From Neospora caninum Liverpool (lineage: Eukaryota; Apicomplexa; Conoidasida; Eucoccidiorida; Sarcocystidae): 64,000 nucleotides of DNA. The position numbers and the translations under genes were made by a program. Below the pieces are notes generated by a model. It saw nothing but the letters and a program-made list of their open reading frames with translations. It had not been told where the DNA came from and searched no databases. Every line of letters begins with the position of its first letter. Position 1 is the first letter of the stretch. Shown piece by piece: positions 46,647 through 59,258 of this stretch. The stretch lies in NCBI RefSeq assembly GCF_000208865.1, contig NC_018398.1, positions 4,172,812 to 4,236,811 of the forward strand, read 5' to 3'.

Positions 46647-49600
46647 ATGGTGCATGCCATCTCTGTCCCCGCTCAGCTCCGCCACTCTTTTTTTCTCCGA
46701 GCATTTTTCCCGCTTTCTCCAAAGAGCGTTCCTGCTGGATTCGTGCATTCCGGTTCCTCGCAGCGCCTTTCTTCCCGTCTCGCCTTCTTTCCGGCCGTGT
46801 CTCGTGCGTCGCGCTTCTCTCCCGCGTTCACTTGCGTTCGTCCCGCGTCCAGAATGGCGACTGAGAGCTCTCGCGTGAACGGCGAAGGCGCTCTTGCGCC
46901 GCCGTCGATCTACCATCCTTCGTCGACTCCGGCGATGATCCTCCCGAAAAGGCACGCGTCGTTCAGCTGCTACGACGGAACTTCCGCCTCGGGCACCGGG
47001 GCGTCGACGACTTCGGGCGGCTCGGCGGTCGGAGACATGGGCAATGCTTTATCTTCCCGCAGTCTCCTCGGCGGACGGCCTGTCGGGAAACTCGGCGACT
47101 CGACGCTCTTTGGCACGATGGACCCGACCTCGACTTCGGAATTCCGGCCGATGTCCCAAAAGTACGCCGCGCAGTACGAAGAAGTGAAACAGATCCTCGC
47201 GCAGAGAGGCGACCTGTCGAAACGCGTCATCAGCGCAAACGCCGACGCGTACTACAATCACCTCGGCCTTAACGAGTACTACTTCCAGACCGCCACTGCG
47301 CAAACCGTCGCCAGCAACTTGGCCTGCGTCATTGCAGCCAAAATCCTCAACGAATTCTCCCACTCGGACTACTTCCCGCAGATCCAGCAGGAACGCGACG
47401 GCGAAGTCTTCCTCCTCGCCAGAGCTTCACTCCGAAACCGGAAAGCTTCGCAGGTCCGAAAGAGCGCGCGTGCCTGCAAAGCCTCAGCCCCAGCACGAGG
47501 GAATCAACCCCCCCCCCCCCCCCCCCGGTCGCTCACGAGAAAAAGACACCGACGCCCCCGCGTCCAGACAGAGATGCACGTGGAAAACGATCGAGACCAA
47601 CTTAACGCACACAGCGCCACACACAAATCGAACCACACTCATATATATATATATATATGTATACCGAACCACACGCATGTATATGTATATATGTATATGC
47701 ATTTCTCTGTATATGTATATGTAAGCGTCGATAATGATGAACCCATTAAAGTCGAGGTGAACCTCATATGCGTGACCGTGTTTGTTTCTGTGTCGGTGAT
47801 CTGGTCGTGTGTGCCGTTACGTGATCTGGTCGTGTGTTCCGTTACGCGTGGGCAGACGCGGTCATGTAGATGTTTTGGGGCGTGTGTTGCCCTGGGCGAG
47901 TGTATTTTCTTGTACACTTCCATGTTCGCCTGCACTTCCACATATCCCTGGGCGGTGGGGCTGTGTGCAGGTTTGCATGCGTATTCTCGACTCGAGTGCC
48001 GAATTTACATCCGCCTCTGTGTGCGGCCTTGCGTATGCTCAGAACTACCAGGTTGAGCGCGAGATCGAGAGGAAATTTTTGGGTCTGTCGGGAAAGACAA
48101 CCCCGTACCGCATGCAGTGCTACAGGTCGTCGGGATCCTTCTTCGATGACCCGGCAGACGAAAACGAGCGGCTCCGAACCTACTTCCTGCAGCAACCGGA
48201 GTACTGCGCGGAGACAGCGAAAGAAGGGGTATGCTTCTGCACTGTTTTTTGTCGCTTGACCGCCCACTTTTTTCATCTCCATGCATGCACCTGTTTGCGG
48301 CGCATCCACAGGGGCTGAGAACCCCGACCGAAGAGCAGCTTGATGGCAAAAAACGAAACGATGTGGGAATCCGTCCGCTGAAAGCGGTCCGTTTCCCCGG
48401 CAGTCCATATACGTATATATATATATATATGTATATGTATATATATGTGTATTATATGTAGGTATACATGTAGATATTTATGTAAAAGCGTACGTACCTT
48501 TGTGTCTATAAATGCGGGATCAGCGGGTTTTTTGATGTGTGTGTGCGTGTGTGTGGATCTTGCGACATGTGTGTTTCTCTCAAGTTCCATCTCTATACAG
48601 ATACATGTAGAGGCTGTCAAGAACGCTCAACAGAGTTCTGGCTGTGTGGCGAGAAATGCATTTTGCGGTCTTGCCACTCTTCGCTTCCTTTTGTGTTCCC
48701 TCAGGCAAATCCGTGCGAGACGGACCTTTCGAAGCTGCTGGATGTTTACTTCTATGCGAACAAGAGAAACACAGCCACAGCTGAGATCTACCGAAGACTT
48801 AATGAGGAGGTAACCCATCTACACGACCCTCGTGCATTAGAATCTGGATGTGTGTATATAGATACATATATATATATATATAGATATATATGTATATATA
48901 GATATGTGCAGACATGCATACCGAATCTGCCGATCTCTTCTCACTGGTCAGAATCCCTCCGTGCGACTTAATTTGTTGATCTGCGAGTGTCAATCCGCCC
49001 GCCCGTTATCTGCAGTGTCCGTACACCCTGAAGCTGAGCGGGGCCTCACGTTTTAAACGCGAGAACGAATCACCGACAACTGCGCATCTCCTCACGTCGC
49101 CGTTGCATGTCTCCTGTTGGCTCTTCAGGTGGTGCGAGATTCCAGTGGACAGAACCTCTTCATCAATGTGGTGAGTCTCTTTTCTCAAACTGCAAAAAAG
49201 GGATAGCTGATGCATACATGCATATACATAAATATATATATATATATATATTCCTGATGGGCGTGTATGTATCCCATGTGCCAGTCTTTATTGCATTGGA
49301 TGGCAGAGGCACGGAGAGACGAGCGCAGGCATGTCTCTCTGCATGCATAGGGCCCGGCCCATCTATGCATGCAGATGTGTATGTCGACGTGAAAATGTGT
49401 GCGCCTGTGGGGCTAAATGTGTGACGAAAACCACTAGGAGACTTGGGTCGACTGAAAATGTTTTTTTCAGGTGCCTCGAGGAACTGGCTACCGTATGGGT
49501 AAGCAAGCAGACGTGTAGGTTCTCTGCCTCGCGTGGCGATGTGCATGTCTACTGCCTGTGTGCAGAAACATATGGCACTACGGAGTCCCTAGGCGCATGA

Positions 49601-52600
49601 GAACATCGCAGAGGCGCACATAAACACCATCGCGTGTTTCCCCGTATATATATATATATAGTGGTGGCATGTGCCTGCATGTATTTGTATGCATCGATAT
49701 GCAGCCAAATCGCGGATTCACACGTGAGTATGTGTTCACGAGTATCAGTACGCATATGTGTAAGTGTGTAGATGTCTGTGTATTTGGGGGCAGAGGGTAT
49801 TTGCACGACGTTTCGTATCTGAATGCGTTTATCGGTACCTCCAGAGAGAACGGAATGTGTTTCTCTTCACATGAGGATCTCTGCACGTGAGACATTTCCC
49901 CCCCCCCTCCCTCCCCCCCGATTGTGTTTCCAGATCTCGCCTTCCGACGTGGACTCCACACGAAGGAATTCTTTTCGCGACTAGGCGTAAGTTTTTTCAA
50001 AGATAAGCAAACGCTGTCCTTGCAACTGGATTCTGTGTGGATTGCGTCTCCCTCGCTGGACACACGCAGTTGGCGTTTCGTGTGCGAGAGTTCGGTCCTC
50101 TCTTTCTGTGTGAGAGGGCGGTTTGTTCTCTTAAACGCGAAATCGATTTCAGCGGAGGGGCGTCGTTCGTTTCCCTTTCTGAATCTCCAGCACGATATAA
50201 AACGACGCACCCGTCTGTCTCTCGCGCTCTTTTCTTTCATGGACGCTCGAACCCGTGGGGTCCGTCCATCTCTCTCATACCGCAACACAGCGGTCGCAGT
50301 TCCCCTTTCAGGCGTTTGCATGTGCTGGGTTCCGGTGTATTCCAACCCTCCACACACATGCGCAGGCCGAAGAGAAAACTCGGCGGGTTTGCGCGTGGGT
50401 GACGGCCTGCGTTGGAGACTGTCTGCTGCTTGCAGGATAGCGTCACCATGTGGGGTTTCTACTCCCAGAGGAAATACGTGGAGCCTCTGGCCAACGGAGT
50501 GTCGATCATCACGACATTCATCGAGGAGCTGCCGGAGGACCAGCTGACGGACTTCCCTGAAATGAGCATAAGCCGCAGGTGCGAATCGAATCCGAACCAA
50601 GCACTCCAGACGGCAAAGAGGGGAAACACGAATCACGCAGCGGAAACCGACTCGACGAGACACAGGCACTGGTTTTTTCCGTGTTTTTCGCAGAGTCGAG
50701 CGTCTGGTTAAGGCGATCCGCATGCAGTACATCATGCAGCCCTCCAAGTTCACCGAACTCGCGCAGGTGAGAAAAAGTAGCTTCAACCCGCGAGTTCAAA
50801 GTTTACGTTGACGTGTGCCTGCCTTCAAATCACCGTGCTCGACGCGACGACCTTCGGCCCTCTCTTTCGTTTCCGGTCCCCCGTCTTCTCTTTTGTCCCT
50901 GCCACTCTTTCTGTCTTTCCGTCTTTCGAGGTTTTACGGACCACGCGCGGTGTGCGCTCTGCCGCTCCCCCTGTGTTTTTTGCAGGAACGCCGCCTGAGC
51001 GTCCACGAGGCAGCCTACGCGTGGGCGGTGAGCAAATTCATCGTCCACTTCTCGGGCACTGTCGGACCGGCCTTTGGTGCGATCGAGAAGATGGTCAAAA
51101 ACTTTGGCAGTAAGTCGGGCGTTTCTCAAGGACTTGCGAAAACGCGCTTGAGACAAAAGCGCGTGTGCCTCCACGTGAGTCTTCCGCGACGACAGACTCT
51201 GCGCGTGCATGCGTGTGTCTAGGCGTTACCGAGACTCCGGAAGTTCTCTGGGCGCGCGTGACGCGTTTTCCGAGCAAAATGTCCAGCCCTGTTGTGCGCT
51301 GCGACACTCCGGTCTTGGTGCATGCGCACATGTCAGCGGCGGGGCGATAGGTCTATGGGACACACATTCTCTGTACATGCACTTTTCTCTCAGCGGCGAC
51401 GCACCTTTCTCACCAGGAGCTGTACGAGTTGCGCACGCGTCTGAAGCTGCCGCCGTTCTCCGAGGATACGGTTCTGAAGGTAGTCGACTCTCATCCGGAC
51501 ATGATCAAGCGCCTCTACGAGGAGTTCCAGGTTCGTTCTTTTCGGAGAAAAGATCATATACAGTGCGCTATGCAAAGCTTCAGATTTGCGAAGAAGCTTG
51601 TGGGGCAGGTCCGCGCGTTTTCCTGTCTCCACCGGCCATTGGTTACTCAAATAACCAACTGATTCTCCACACACATACCGCTGTTTAAAAATATAGATGT
51701 CTGCGTATTTGTACATCCACGTACGGCTATCTGGTCGCCTAATGCCATGCTCTGCAAAAAATGGAGGAGATATACATATATATATATATATATTTCTTTG
51801 TGTAAAATATGTGGCTGAAATGTGTGTCATTGTTCTGCTCAGGAGATGCATCATCCGCGAGCGTATGCGGAGCGTGGCCATGTGCTGAAGGAGTGGGAAG
51901 AAGAGACGCCGTTGAAACGCGACATTCTCTGCCTGGACAGCCCGGACGCCCCTCCGATTCTCCTCAAGTTCCGGCTCTTCAACAAGCACATTGTGCGCAC
52001 AAACTTTTGGAAAGACGTCAAGCAAGCTTTGTCGTTCCGCATGGACACCTCCTTCTTGCCTGAAGCAGACTACCCTGAACGCCCCTACGCCATTCTCTTC
52101 ACCGTCGGCATGAACTTCACGGGCTTCCACGCACGGTTTGCAGATGTGAGAAAAAACCAAACTCACCCCTATTTTTATTATCCATATATATATACACGTA
52201 TATATGCATATTTATGGATATTTATGCATATTTGTGAACTTTTTATGGAAGCATGTCTGTTGGAAGGAGAGTCATGTGTTCTTATACGTTATGCTGTGGA
52301 TCGTTGCCCTGCCGGATTTATTGGAATCCGAAGGAAGAAAAAGAGCGAGGAAACGCAATCTCGTTTTTTCGGCCTGTGTGATTCCTCTGCCTGTGGCGAC
52401 AGAGACTGGTCTCTCTATACGCACTCGATGTTTCTTCATAGAATAGCGACGTGTATGTTTCTATGTGTATCTCTCTCTCGTCATATATAAACATATATAT
52501 ATATATATATATGTATATGTATATACACGTCGGAGTTGGGACGTATTTGCTGTGTATCGACGGAAGAACATCTGCGAGGCCTTGTGAGATTGTCTAGACC

Positions 52601-54212
52601 GTGTTGTGAGAGCAGCATTCGCATTTTTTCGGGTCTGTGTGGTTTTTGGTGTCGTGCGTTTGCGGAAAAACTTGAATGCGGTTGCGTTTTTGTTTTTCGC
52701 CCGTCCAGGTGGCCCGTGGGGGCGTTCGCGTGGTCCAGTCCTTCACCACGCAGAGCTACCAGCGGAACCGCGACACGGCTTTCGACGAAGTGTACAAGCT
52801 GGCAAGCACTCAGAACTTGAAGAACAAGGACATTCCCGAAGGAGGCAGCAAAGGCGTCATTCTGCTGAGCAAAACGGATTCGCGCGACGAAGCAGACGCG
52901 CTCACCAAGTCGGCCTTCAAAGCGTACATCGACAGGTGCGAAGCAACACGGCGAAGGACACCCTGGCGTTTCGGGTGTCTGAACGCGGTACCCCTCCCGT
53001 TTCTCCCCCGCGACGGTTTCCCTTTCTCTTTTCGCCTGTTCTTGGTTTCGCGTCCGGGGATTCCCTGCTGCGAATCCTTGTCCCCGTGTGTCTTTCGCGC
53101 AGATCTCTGTTTTCTGTCCTTGACGGCTTCGCTTCTCGCGGGGTTTCGTTTGCGCGGCAGTCGTTCCTGAACCCTAAACACTCGGTGTGGCGCGAGTCGG
53201 TCAGGCAGGAGTCGAGCGGAAGAAGTCGCCTCTGTGTTGCGGGCCCGAGATGTCCGGCGTCTCTTTTCTTCCTGGGGCGCTTCACCGGGCGGAGCGTCTG
53301 AGTCCCTTCGCGCGCGCCGCGTCGCTCCAGCGTTCGTGCGACTTCTTGTCGGAGGTCCGCGTTGTCCCTCGCGTTTCCAGGGTAAATCAGTCAAAACCGC
53401 GTCGCGTGCATGTGCGTGTGTGTCTGCGCAGCATGCTGGATGTTCTCCTCGCGGATCCGCGGGTTGTGGACCGTCTGGGGAAGGAGGAAGTGTATTTCCT
53501 CGGACCCGACGAGCACACCGGGACGGGTGGGCTGATGGACTGGGCTGCGATGCGCGCGAAGGAAAGGAACGCGTGGTTTTGGAAGGCGTTCACCACGGGC
53601 AAGCTGCCGGCGATGGGCGGCATTCCGCACGACACGTACGGCATGACGACGGCGAGTATCGAGACGTACATCCAGGGCATTCTGGAGAAGAAGAATCTGA
53701 AGGAAGAGGAGGTGACCAGGCAGCTCATTGGCGGTCCCGACGGCGACCTCGGCAGCAACGCCCTGCTCAAGAGCAACACGAAGACGACCTCGATTGTGGA
53801 CGGAAGCGGCGTGCTTCACGACCCTGAAGGCCTCGACATCAACGAACTGAGACGTCTAGCCAAGCGCCGGTTCGAAGGTTTGAAAACGAGCGCCATGCTC
53901 TACGACGAAAAACTCCTCAGCCCCATGGGGTTCAAGGTGTCCCAGGACGCCCGCGATGTCGTGTAAGCGCGAAAGAACTCTGACTGTGTCGCGCGCGTGG
54001 GGGTGTTTGTGGGCAGCACATCCGTTTTCGAGAGCGCAGTTCGGTGGCTCTCTCTGGACAGAAAAAGCGGGGAGGGGGGGGAGGGGCGGCGTGTGGAGAG
54101 CGCAGGCGCCGACGAGCGGCGCGGGATGTTTGGGGCGTGCAGCAGGGCCGTCTCCGGTGTGTCCGACTTTTTCTCGGGTGGATTTGGCGGGAAAATGGGG
54201 ACGCTTTTGCGC

Positions 54213-54249
<37 letters not shown>

Positions 54250-56345
54250 GACTCCCTGACGGCACGGCGGTCGCCTCGGGCTTTGAGTTCCGCGGGAGGT
54301 TTCACCTGGATCCGCGGGGGTCAGCAGACCTCTTCAACCCCTGCGGAGGCAGGCCTGCGTCGGTCACGCCTTTCAACGTCGACAAAATGTGCGACGAGAA
54401 AGGCAAACCCCGCTTCAAATTCATCGTTGAGGGTGCGAATGTGTTCATCACGGACGAGGCGCGGCGCATGCTCGAGGAGCGCGGCGTCATTCTCTTCAAG
54501 GACGGTGAGTTAAAAGAGACGAGAAAAAGGGGGCGAGGTGCGAGACAGGATCCCGCGGAGAGAGGGTTGGAACACAGAGGGAACAGAGCCACGAAGAAGT
54601 TCGAGAAACAATTCTGGGGGGTCAGAGAGCGGAACAGAGGAAGAAAACGGCCAGAAGAGGGGGTGGCGTTTCCCCCCCCCCGCGTGCTGTTTGTCCTCTG
54701 TTCCCGTGCTTCCCGAGCGGGGCGGGCGTGAGCGCTCTCTGTCTCGGCAGAGGAGACGGCCGCTCGGACTCCGGCACCCGGGGCTAGGCCTGCCTGAGAG
54801 CTGCATGCTTGAAGAAGCAATTTTGTCCACTTTGTTTGAGGTAGTTCGTGGATCGCAGGATGCGCGTTTTGAATCGTGTTTTCTGTCGCGGCTTCAGCGT
54901 CCACGAACAAGGGCGGCGTGACGTCGAGTTCCCACGAGGTCTTGGCTGCCTTGGCGATGACGGACGAGGAATTTGCGAAGCACATGCAAGTGACTGACGC
55001 GAACAACCCGCCCGCGTTTTATCAACTCTACGTGAAGCAGGTGATGGACCGTATTCGCGAGAACGCCCGCCTGGAGTTCAACGCGCTCTGGGAAGAGAGT
55101 CTGCGCACCGGAAAGCCGAGATGCGACCTCACCGACGTGCTTTCTGCAAAGATCCTCAGGCTGAACCAGGACATCCACAAGAGCGATTCACTCTGGCAAG
55201 ACGATGTAAGTGTTCTCGACCGCGGACATGCTGTCCAGAGACACTTACAATGCTGCAGGTGGAGCCGTGTTTTTTCGGGAAAACAAAAACGACGCAGTGG
55301 AGACGCGGGGAGGTACTCGCGAAACGCCCGGACACGGAGGTCCGGGTTTCGTGTAGAGACGGGAAAGCTGTCGAGAAAGACATAGAGGAGACTCGAGAAA
55401 GACGTCGAGGAGACGGCTCCGAGTGGTGGCATGTGAACGAAAGGAGATCGTAGCGAATGCACATGCAGAGGAGCGAGCGCGTGGATTAGCATCTCGTCGA
55501 GACACAGACTGTTGCCTTTTCTGGGCCGACACGCAACACTTGTGCACGAAAAAAAAACATTTTTTGCCGTGTGCCGGTGTGTATGCACACAAAGCTGGAT
55601 GCACATCCACGCTGCGTGGTCCGTGCTTGGTGTAGTCTAGCTCCAAATACCCGTTTGTATGTATGTATGTAGGTATGTATGTATGTATATGTATATATAT
55701 ATATATGCATGTGTGAGTATATGCATGCATGTGTATGAACGTGTATGCATGTGTTTTTATACATGCTCACAAGCTGTCGTGAGAACGGAACCGAGTTCGG
55801 GTTTCTGTTTGTTCCCAGGACTTGGTGAGTCGCGTGCTGCTGAAGGCGCTACCGGACGTTCTTGTTCCTGGCCTGATGAGCATCGAGACGCTGCGTCAGC
55901 GGTAAGCGGAACGCACACAGGAACGAACGATGGCGATCCGGATCTGTTGCGAACGCGTCTGTCAGCCTTGCCGCGTCGCGTGTCTTTTCGCGCGTCTCGA
56001 GGAGAGATGGGAACGAAAAAAGTATGGGCTGAACCCGGCGGAGCCTAGCGCCAGGGGAGAGTGTGTGGTGTGCGGGTTTTGATTGGGTGTGCGTTGCGGA
56101 TTTTCGTGTGTCTGGATACCGAGACGCTCCGCAGCATTTCCGAGTTGCGTGTTGGAAATGTTTTTCTCTGCAGGGTTCCGGAGTCGTATCTGCAAGCGAT
56201 TTTCCAGTGCTTCCTGGCGTCGCGCTTCTACTACTCCCAGCAGTTCACCGATGATCTCTCCACCTTTGCTTTCTTCGACTATGTTCGCCATCTGAAGAAC
56301 CAGCCTCTGCCTGAGAGCGTGACAGCGAAGAGACAAGACAACTGA
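46647..56345 (+). CDS. GDH: NAD-dependent glutamate dehydrogenase, large (about 115-kDa) type
   Basis: Oxidatively deaminates glutamate to 2-oxoglutarate with NAD. Seventeen exons with matching phases: exon 1 to 47453, then 48052..48228, 48705..48809, 49129..49170, 49471..49498, 49934..49986, 50436..50578, 50694..50766, 50986..51109, 51394..51530, 51843..52145, 52709..52935, 53432..53962, 54251..54504, 54898..55205, 55819..55901 and 56174..56345. Motifs: YYFQTATAQTVASNLACVIA, WGFYSQRKYVEPLANG, KNKDIPEGGSKGVILL, the dinucleotide-fold stretch VYFLGPDEHTGTGGLMDWAA, TGKLPAMGGIPHDTYGMT, FKFIVEGANVFITDEARRML and VILFKDASTNKGGVTSSS. These define the fungal-type large NAD enzyme, not the 50-kDa NADP type. 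Starts in frame are 46458, 46647 and 46854 (MATESSRVN), giving 1251, 1188 or 1119 aa. Residues between 46647 and 46854 are Arg/Ser-rich with almost no acid, like a mitochondrial presequence. Confidence 0.93.
47508..47526. repeat. poly-C run in GDH intron 1
   Basis: Nineteen consecutive C residues, 54 bp after the exon 1 donor. Microsatellite-type TA runs follow at about 47,640-47,660. Homopolymer length is prone to assembly error. Confidence 0.8.
54216..54243. repeat. (GT)14 microsatellite at the 3' end of GDH intron 13
   Basis: An uninterrupted GT run ending only 7 bp before the exon 14 acceptor (GCGCGCAG|ACTCCC). It occupies the position where a pyrimidine tract is normally found. Confidence 0.88.
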
Positions 56346-59258
56346 GCAGATCGCGAGAAGACCGCTTCCTCAGCACAAAAGAGAAGACTCGAGCCGGTCC
56401 CTGCAGGGAGGGCGGAGAGGCCGCGAATTTCCTACACCGAACACAGTGGCGTTCGATGCAGAGGAACGGCTTCACCAGCGCCGTGGTTGTGCGCTCGGGA
56501 GTTAGCAGGATCAAAAACCCACTGTGGCGCCTCTGTGTCTGTGTCGCTCTCTTCTTGCTTTTTCCAAGAGTGGAGAAAGAGTTTTCAAACGATTGTTTTT
56601 TCCCGAAGGGTGTCTTGCGCCTGCCAGCCAACCCGAATGTGTCACCGGCGATTTCCCGCCCGCAGCCGTCGTTTGAGAGGGTCAATCCTCTGAGATGTGC
56701 AAAGGGGGGGGGGGAAGAGCGAGCGCGAGGACAGACGAGTGTGGGGGTTCAGAGTGTACTCGACTGCAGTTTGTTTCTGTGTTCATCCGCCGGAAAAGCA
56801 CGAAACCGTACGGCCGAGGCGCGTTGGGGAGGACTCTCGTGTGTGGCGTCGGTGACACGACGGGGCGAACCGCCCGGAATTCCAGAGCCTCGTGGCGCTT
56901 TCGAAAGACTGTTCCATTGGGAGAAAGGGCTTTCTCCCGGCCATGGACTTGGAATAATCCGACCGAAAAAGTGTCCTCGCAAGCGTCGTGTTCGGACCCC
57001 TACAGGGCGGCGCGCAAGAACATCTTTTCCTCGTGGGCAAAAGTGTGGAGTGTGTACAGACGCCTTCATACGGATCCCGCTGTAAATATGTTTCTAGCCA
57101 TGTGTATAATTCTACGGTTCGCGTTGTGTCGCGGCTCCGCGTTCCTGCCTGAAGCGAGAGTTCCGGTCCGAGGGAGAGGGGATGCAGAGTTCGGTGACAC
57201 AACGTGATGCCGCGTTGTGTGGAAACGGCCGCAGTTGCAGGCGCGTTTCTTCCTTTCGTTGTTTCGGTGCGTTGCAAAAAAAGTGTTCTACCCAGACTTT
57301 CACGTCGGGCGTCCATCGTCGCTCTCTCTGGTGAAACGCTGCGTTAAAAGGCTGCGCGTGAGAAACACATCTGTCTGTCTCGCCACAAAAGTGTATATGC
57401 GGTATGATGCGTGAGTGGCTGAAGTTGTCGGCGTGCATTGCCTGCTATTTTTCCGAGACTGCGCGCAAAGACCTCTAAGTGGAAAAAAGTAGCACCTGTC
57501 GACGTGTCTGAAACAGTGGATGTTGTTGGGGAGGCGCGGAGAGCACAGCCCCATTTCCATGGTTTTCACGCGGGCGCCTGGCTTCTCGTATCAGGACACG
57601 CCAGAACTCATTCGCTGTGTGTGTGTGTTGGAGCGACACGAGGAGAAAACGTCGCGCACGAAATGCGAATGAGTGAAGAGCATTTCCACGAATACGCGCC
57701 TGCGCTGCTGCCAGGAATGCCTTTGTTAGCTCTGGAGAAAAAAGCGAAACGACCGCGTTCCCTGTTTCGTTCTCGAAACTAGAGTCAAGTAAGTCTGCAT
57801 ATAGACAGGTGACAAAAGAGGCGACTCGACGCAGGCATCGACACATGTCCAGATATTTGGTCCACAAGCATGTAAACGACACACAAACCCGCTCATGTAA
57901 TGCATGACAAGGAAAATTGCCTACAGCGCCTACGTTCGCGAAAGAACGTCTCTCACTTTCCACGGAAGAATGCGCCTCCCACTCTCCCCTGCATCGCTAC
58001 ATAGGACTGCTCGCCCTATACATCAGCAGTCCACGTTGCACTTTGACGTTTCTGGTGCCTACAGATGTAGGCAAAAATATGCTTATTGCTGTGGCGCGGA
58101 TACACGCCTATAGTTTCACCCGGTATCCACTTCAAAACTTTGTGCACAAATCAATCGTGTATCCGAGGGAACCCCCCCGCTTTTTGTGCATGGAGCGCAG
58201 TCTTTACACCACTGACGCTCACTTCACGCACACAAGCTGGCGCGGTGCACGGAAGGGGTCGCACGCTTTTTCGAAAACCAGTGGTTCCTCAATTTGGGAA
58301 CATTTAAAGAAACGGAGCAGCCGCAGTTCTCCGCCGTCTGTACGCCCCACGCACGCAAAATTAACCATTTTACGAGTATTTCTTTGCACACGGTATAGCG
58401 TACACTGGGGTGCGCGGTGAAGCGGAACCCACGAGAAACACGATTCTGTCTCGTCTTGGAAGCGTGGTTTCGACGAAAGCGCCCTTACCACTCCTTTCGA
58501 GCGCCCTCAACAGACAAATCTTTAGAAAGGAAAGCACACATTTTACACGCACGAAAAGGCATTGTGTGTCCTCAAAAGCGTACCAACTGTGTATTCAGTG
58601 TCACTTAAAAACGGCGCGAGAGCCGTTCACACCAAGGCGCAATCGCGTGCACGAGCACAACCATACCAGAAGGCACCAAGTTTTCATTTGCGGGAATCGA
58701 CAGGGTCTGGGGGGCAAACAGGCCTTGAAGTCTCGATACCGCCCCGCTTGCAACATTTGGCCACTTTCGCGCGAACCTTTCGCACAGCCCGCCCTCGTTT
58801 TCCGTTCGTTGTGGCGTCGAAGACTCTGCCCGGCCTCGACAACGCGCAACGCCGCACGGATTGTGGCTGAACGAGGAATGAAAAAGTTGTTTCCAGATTC
58901 GCCTCTGCTGGCGCGGCACATGCGGCCAACGTGTGCGTCTCTATAGAGTCGCCTTCCAGGCCGCATCCCGGAATCCTGTTCTCTCTCCGTAAGGCTCACG
59001 CAAGATGCCTCTCCGTTGAACGTTGTGCCGCGTGTGTGTCCTCGCGAGCACGAATTGCAAAAACTGTGCGCCGCTCGCGCTCGAAGGCTCCCCAGCTCCA
59101 AACTGGCGTGTGTGCTGTGTCTTTGGACGTTCCTCTCGATCGCTTTCATCAGACCGCATCTGCACTGACACACACGCGTTTGGTGCACCCGGTTCCCCCA
59201 TCGCCGCCCCTTCCTGGTTCAGATGCCTCTCTCAAAATCGTGAGCGTGCGATGGAGAG
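56346..59258. other. intergenic between convergent GDH and TTF-finger genes
   Basis: 3' flanks of two convergent genes. Frames of 60-200 codons exist on both strands (minus 57,475-57,963 is the longest plausible) with no motif. I find no transposase-like sequence here, which matters because the neighbouring minus gene ends in a transposase-type zinc finger. Confidence 0.5.

Noticed and set aside
46023..46955. 310-codon Arg-rich minus-strand frame over the GDH start
   Set aside because: Antisense shadow of exon 1; composition only.
49578..50786. 402-codon minus-strand frame over GDH exons 6-8
   Set aside because: Spans introns and exons of the sense gene with no family motif. Sense exons have conserved protein and splice phases.
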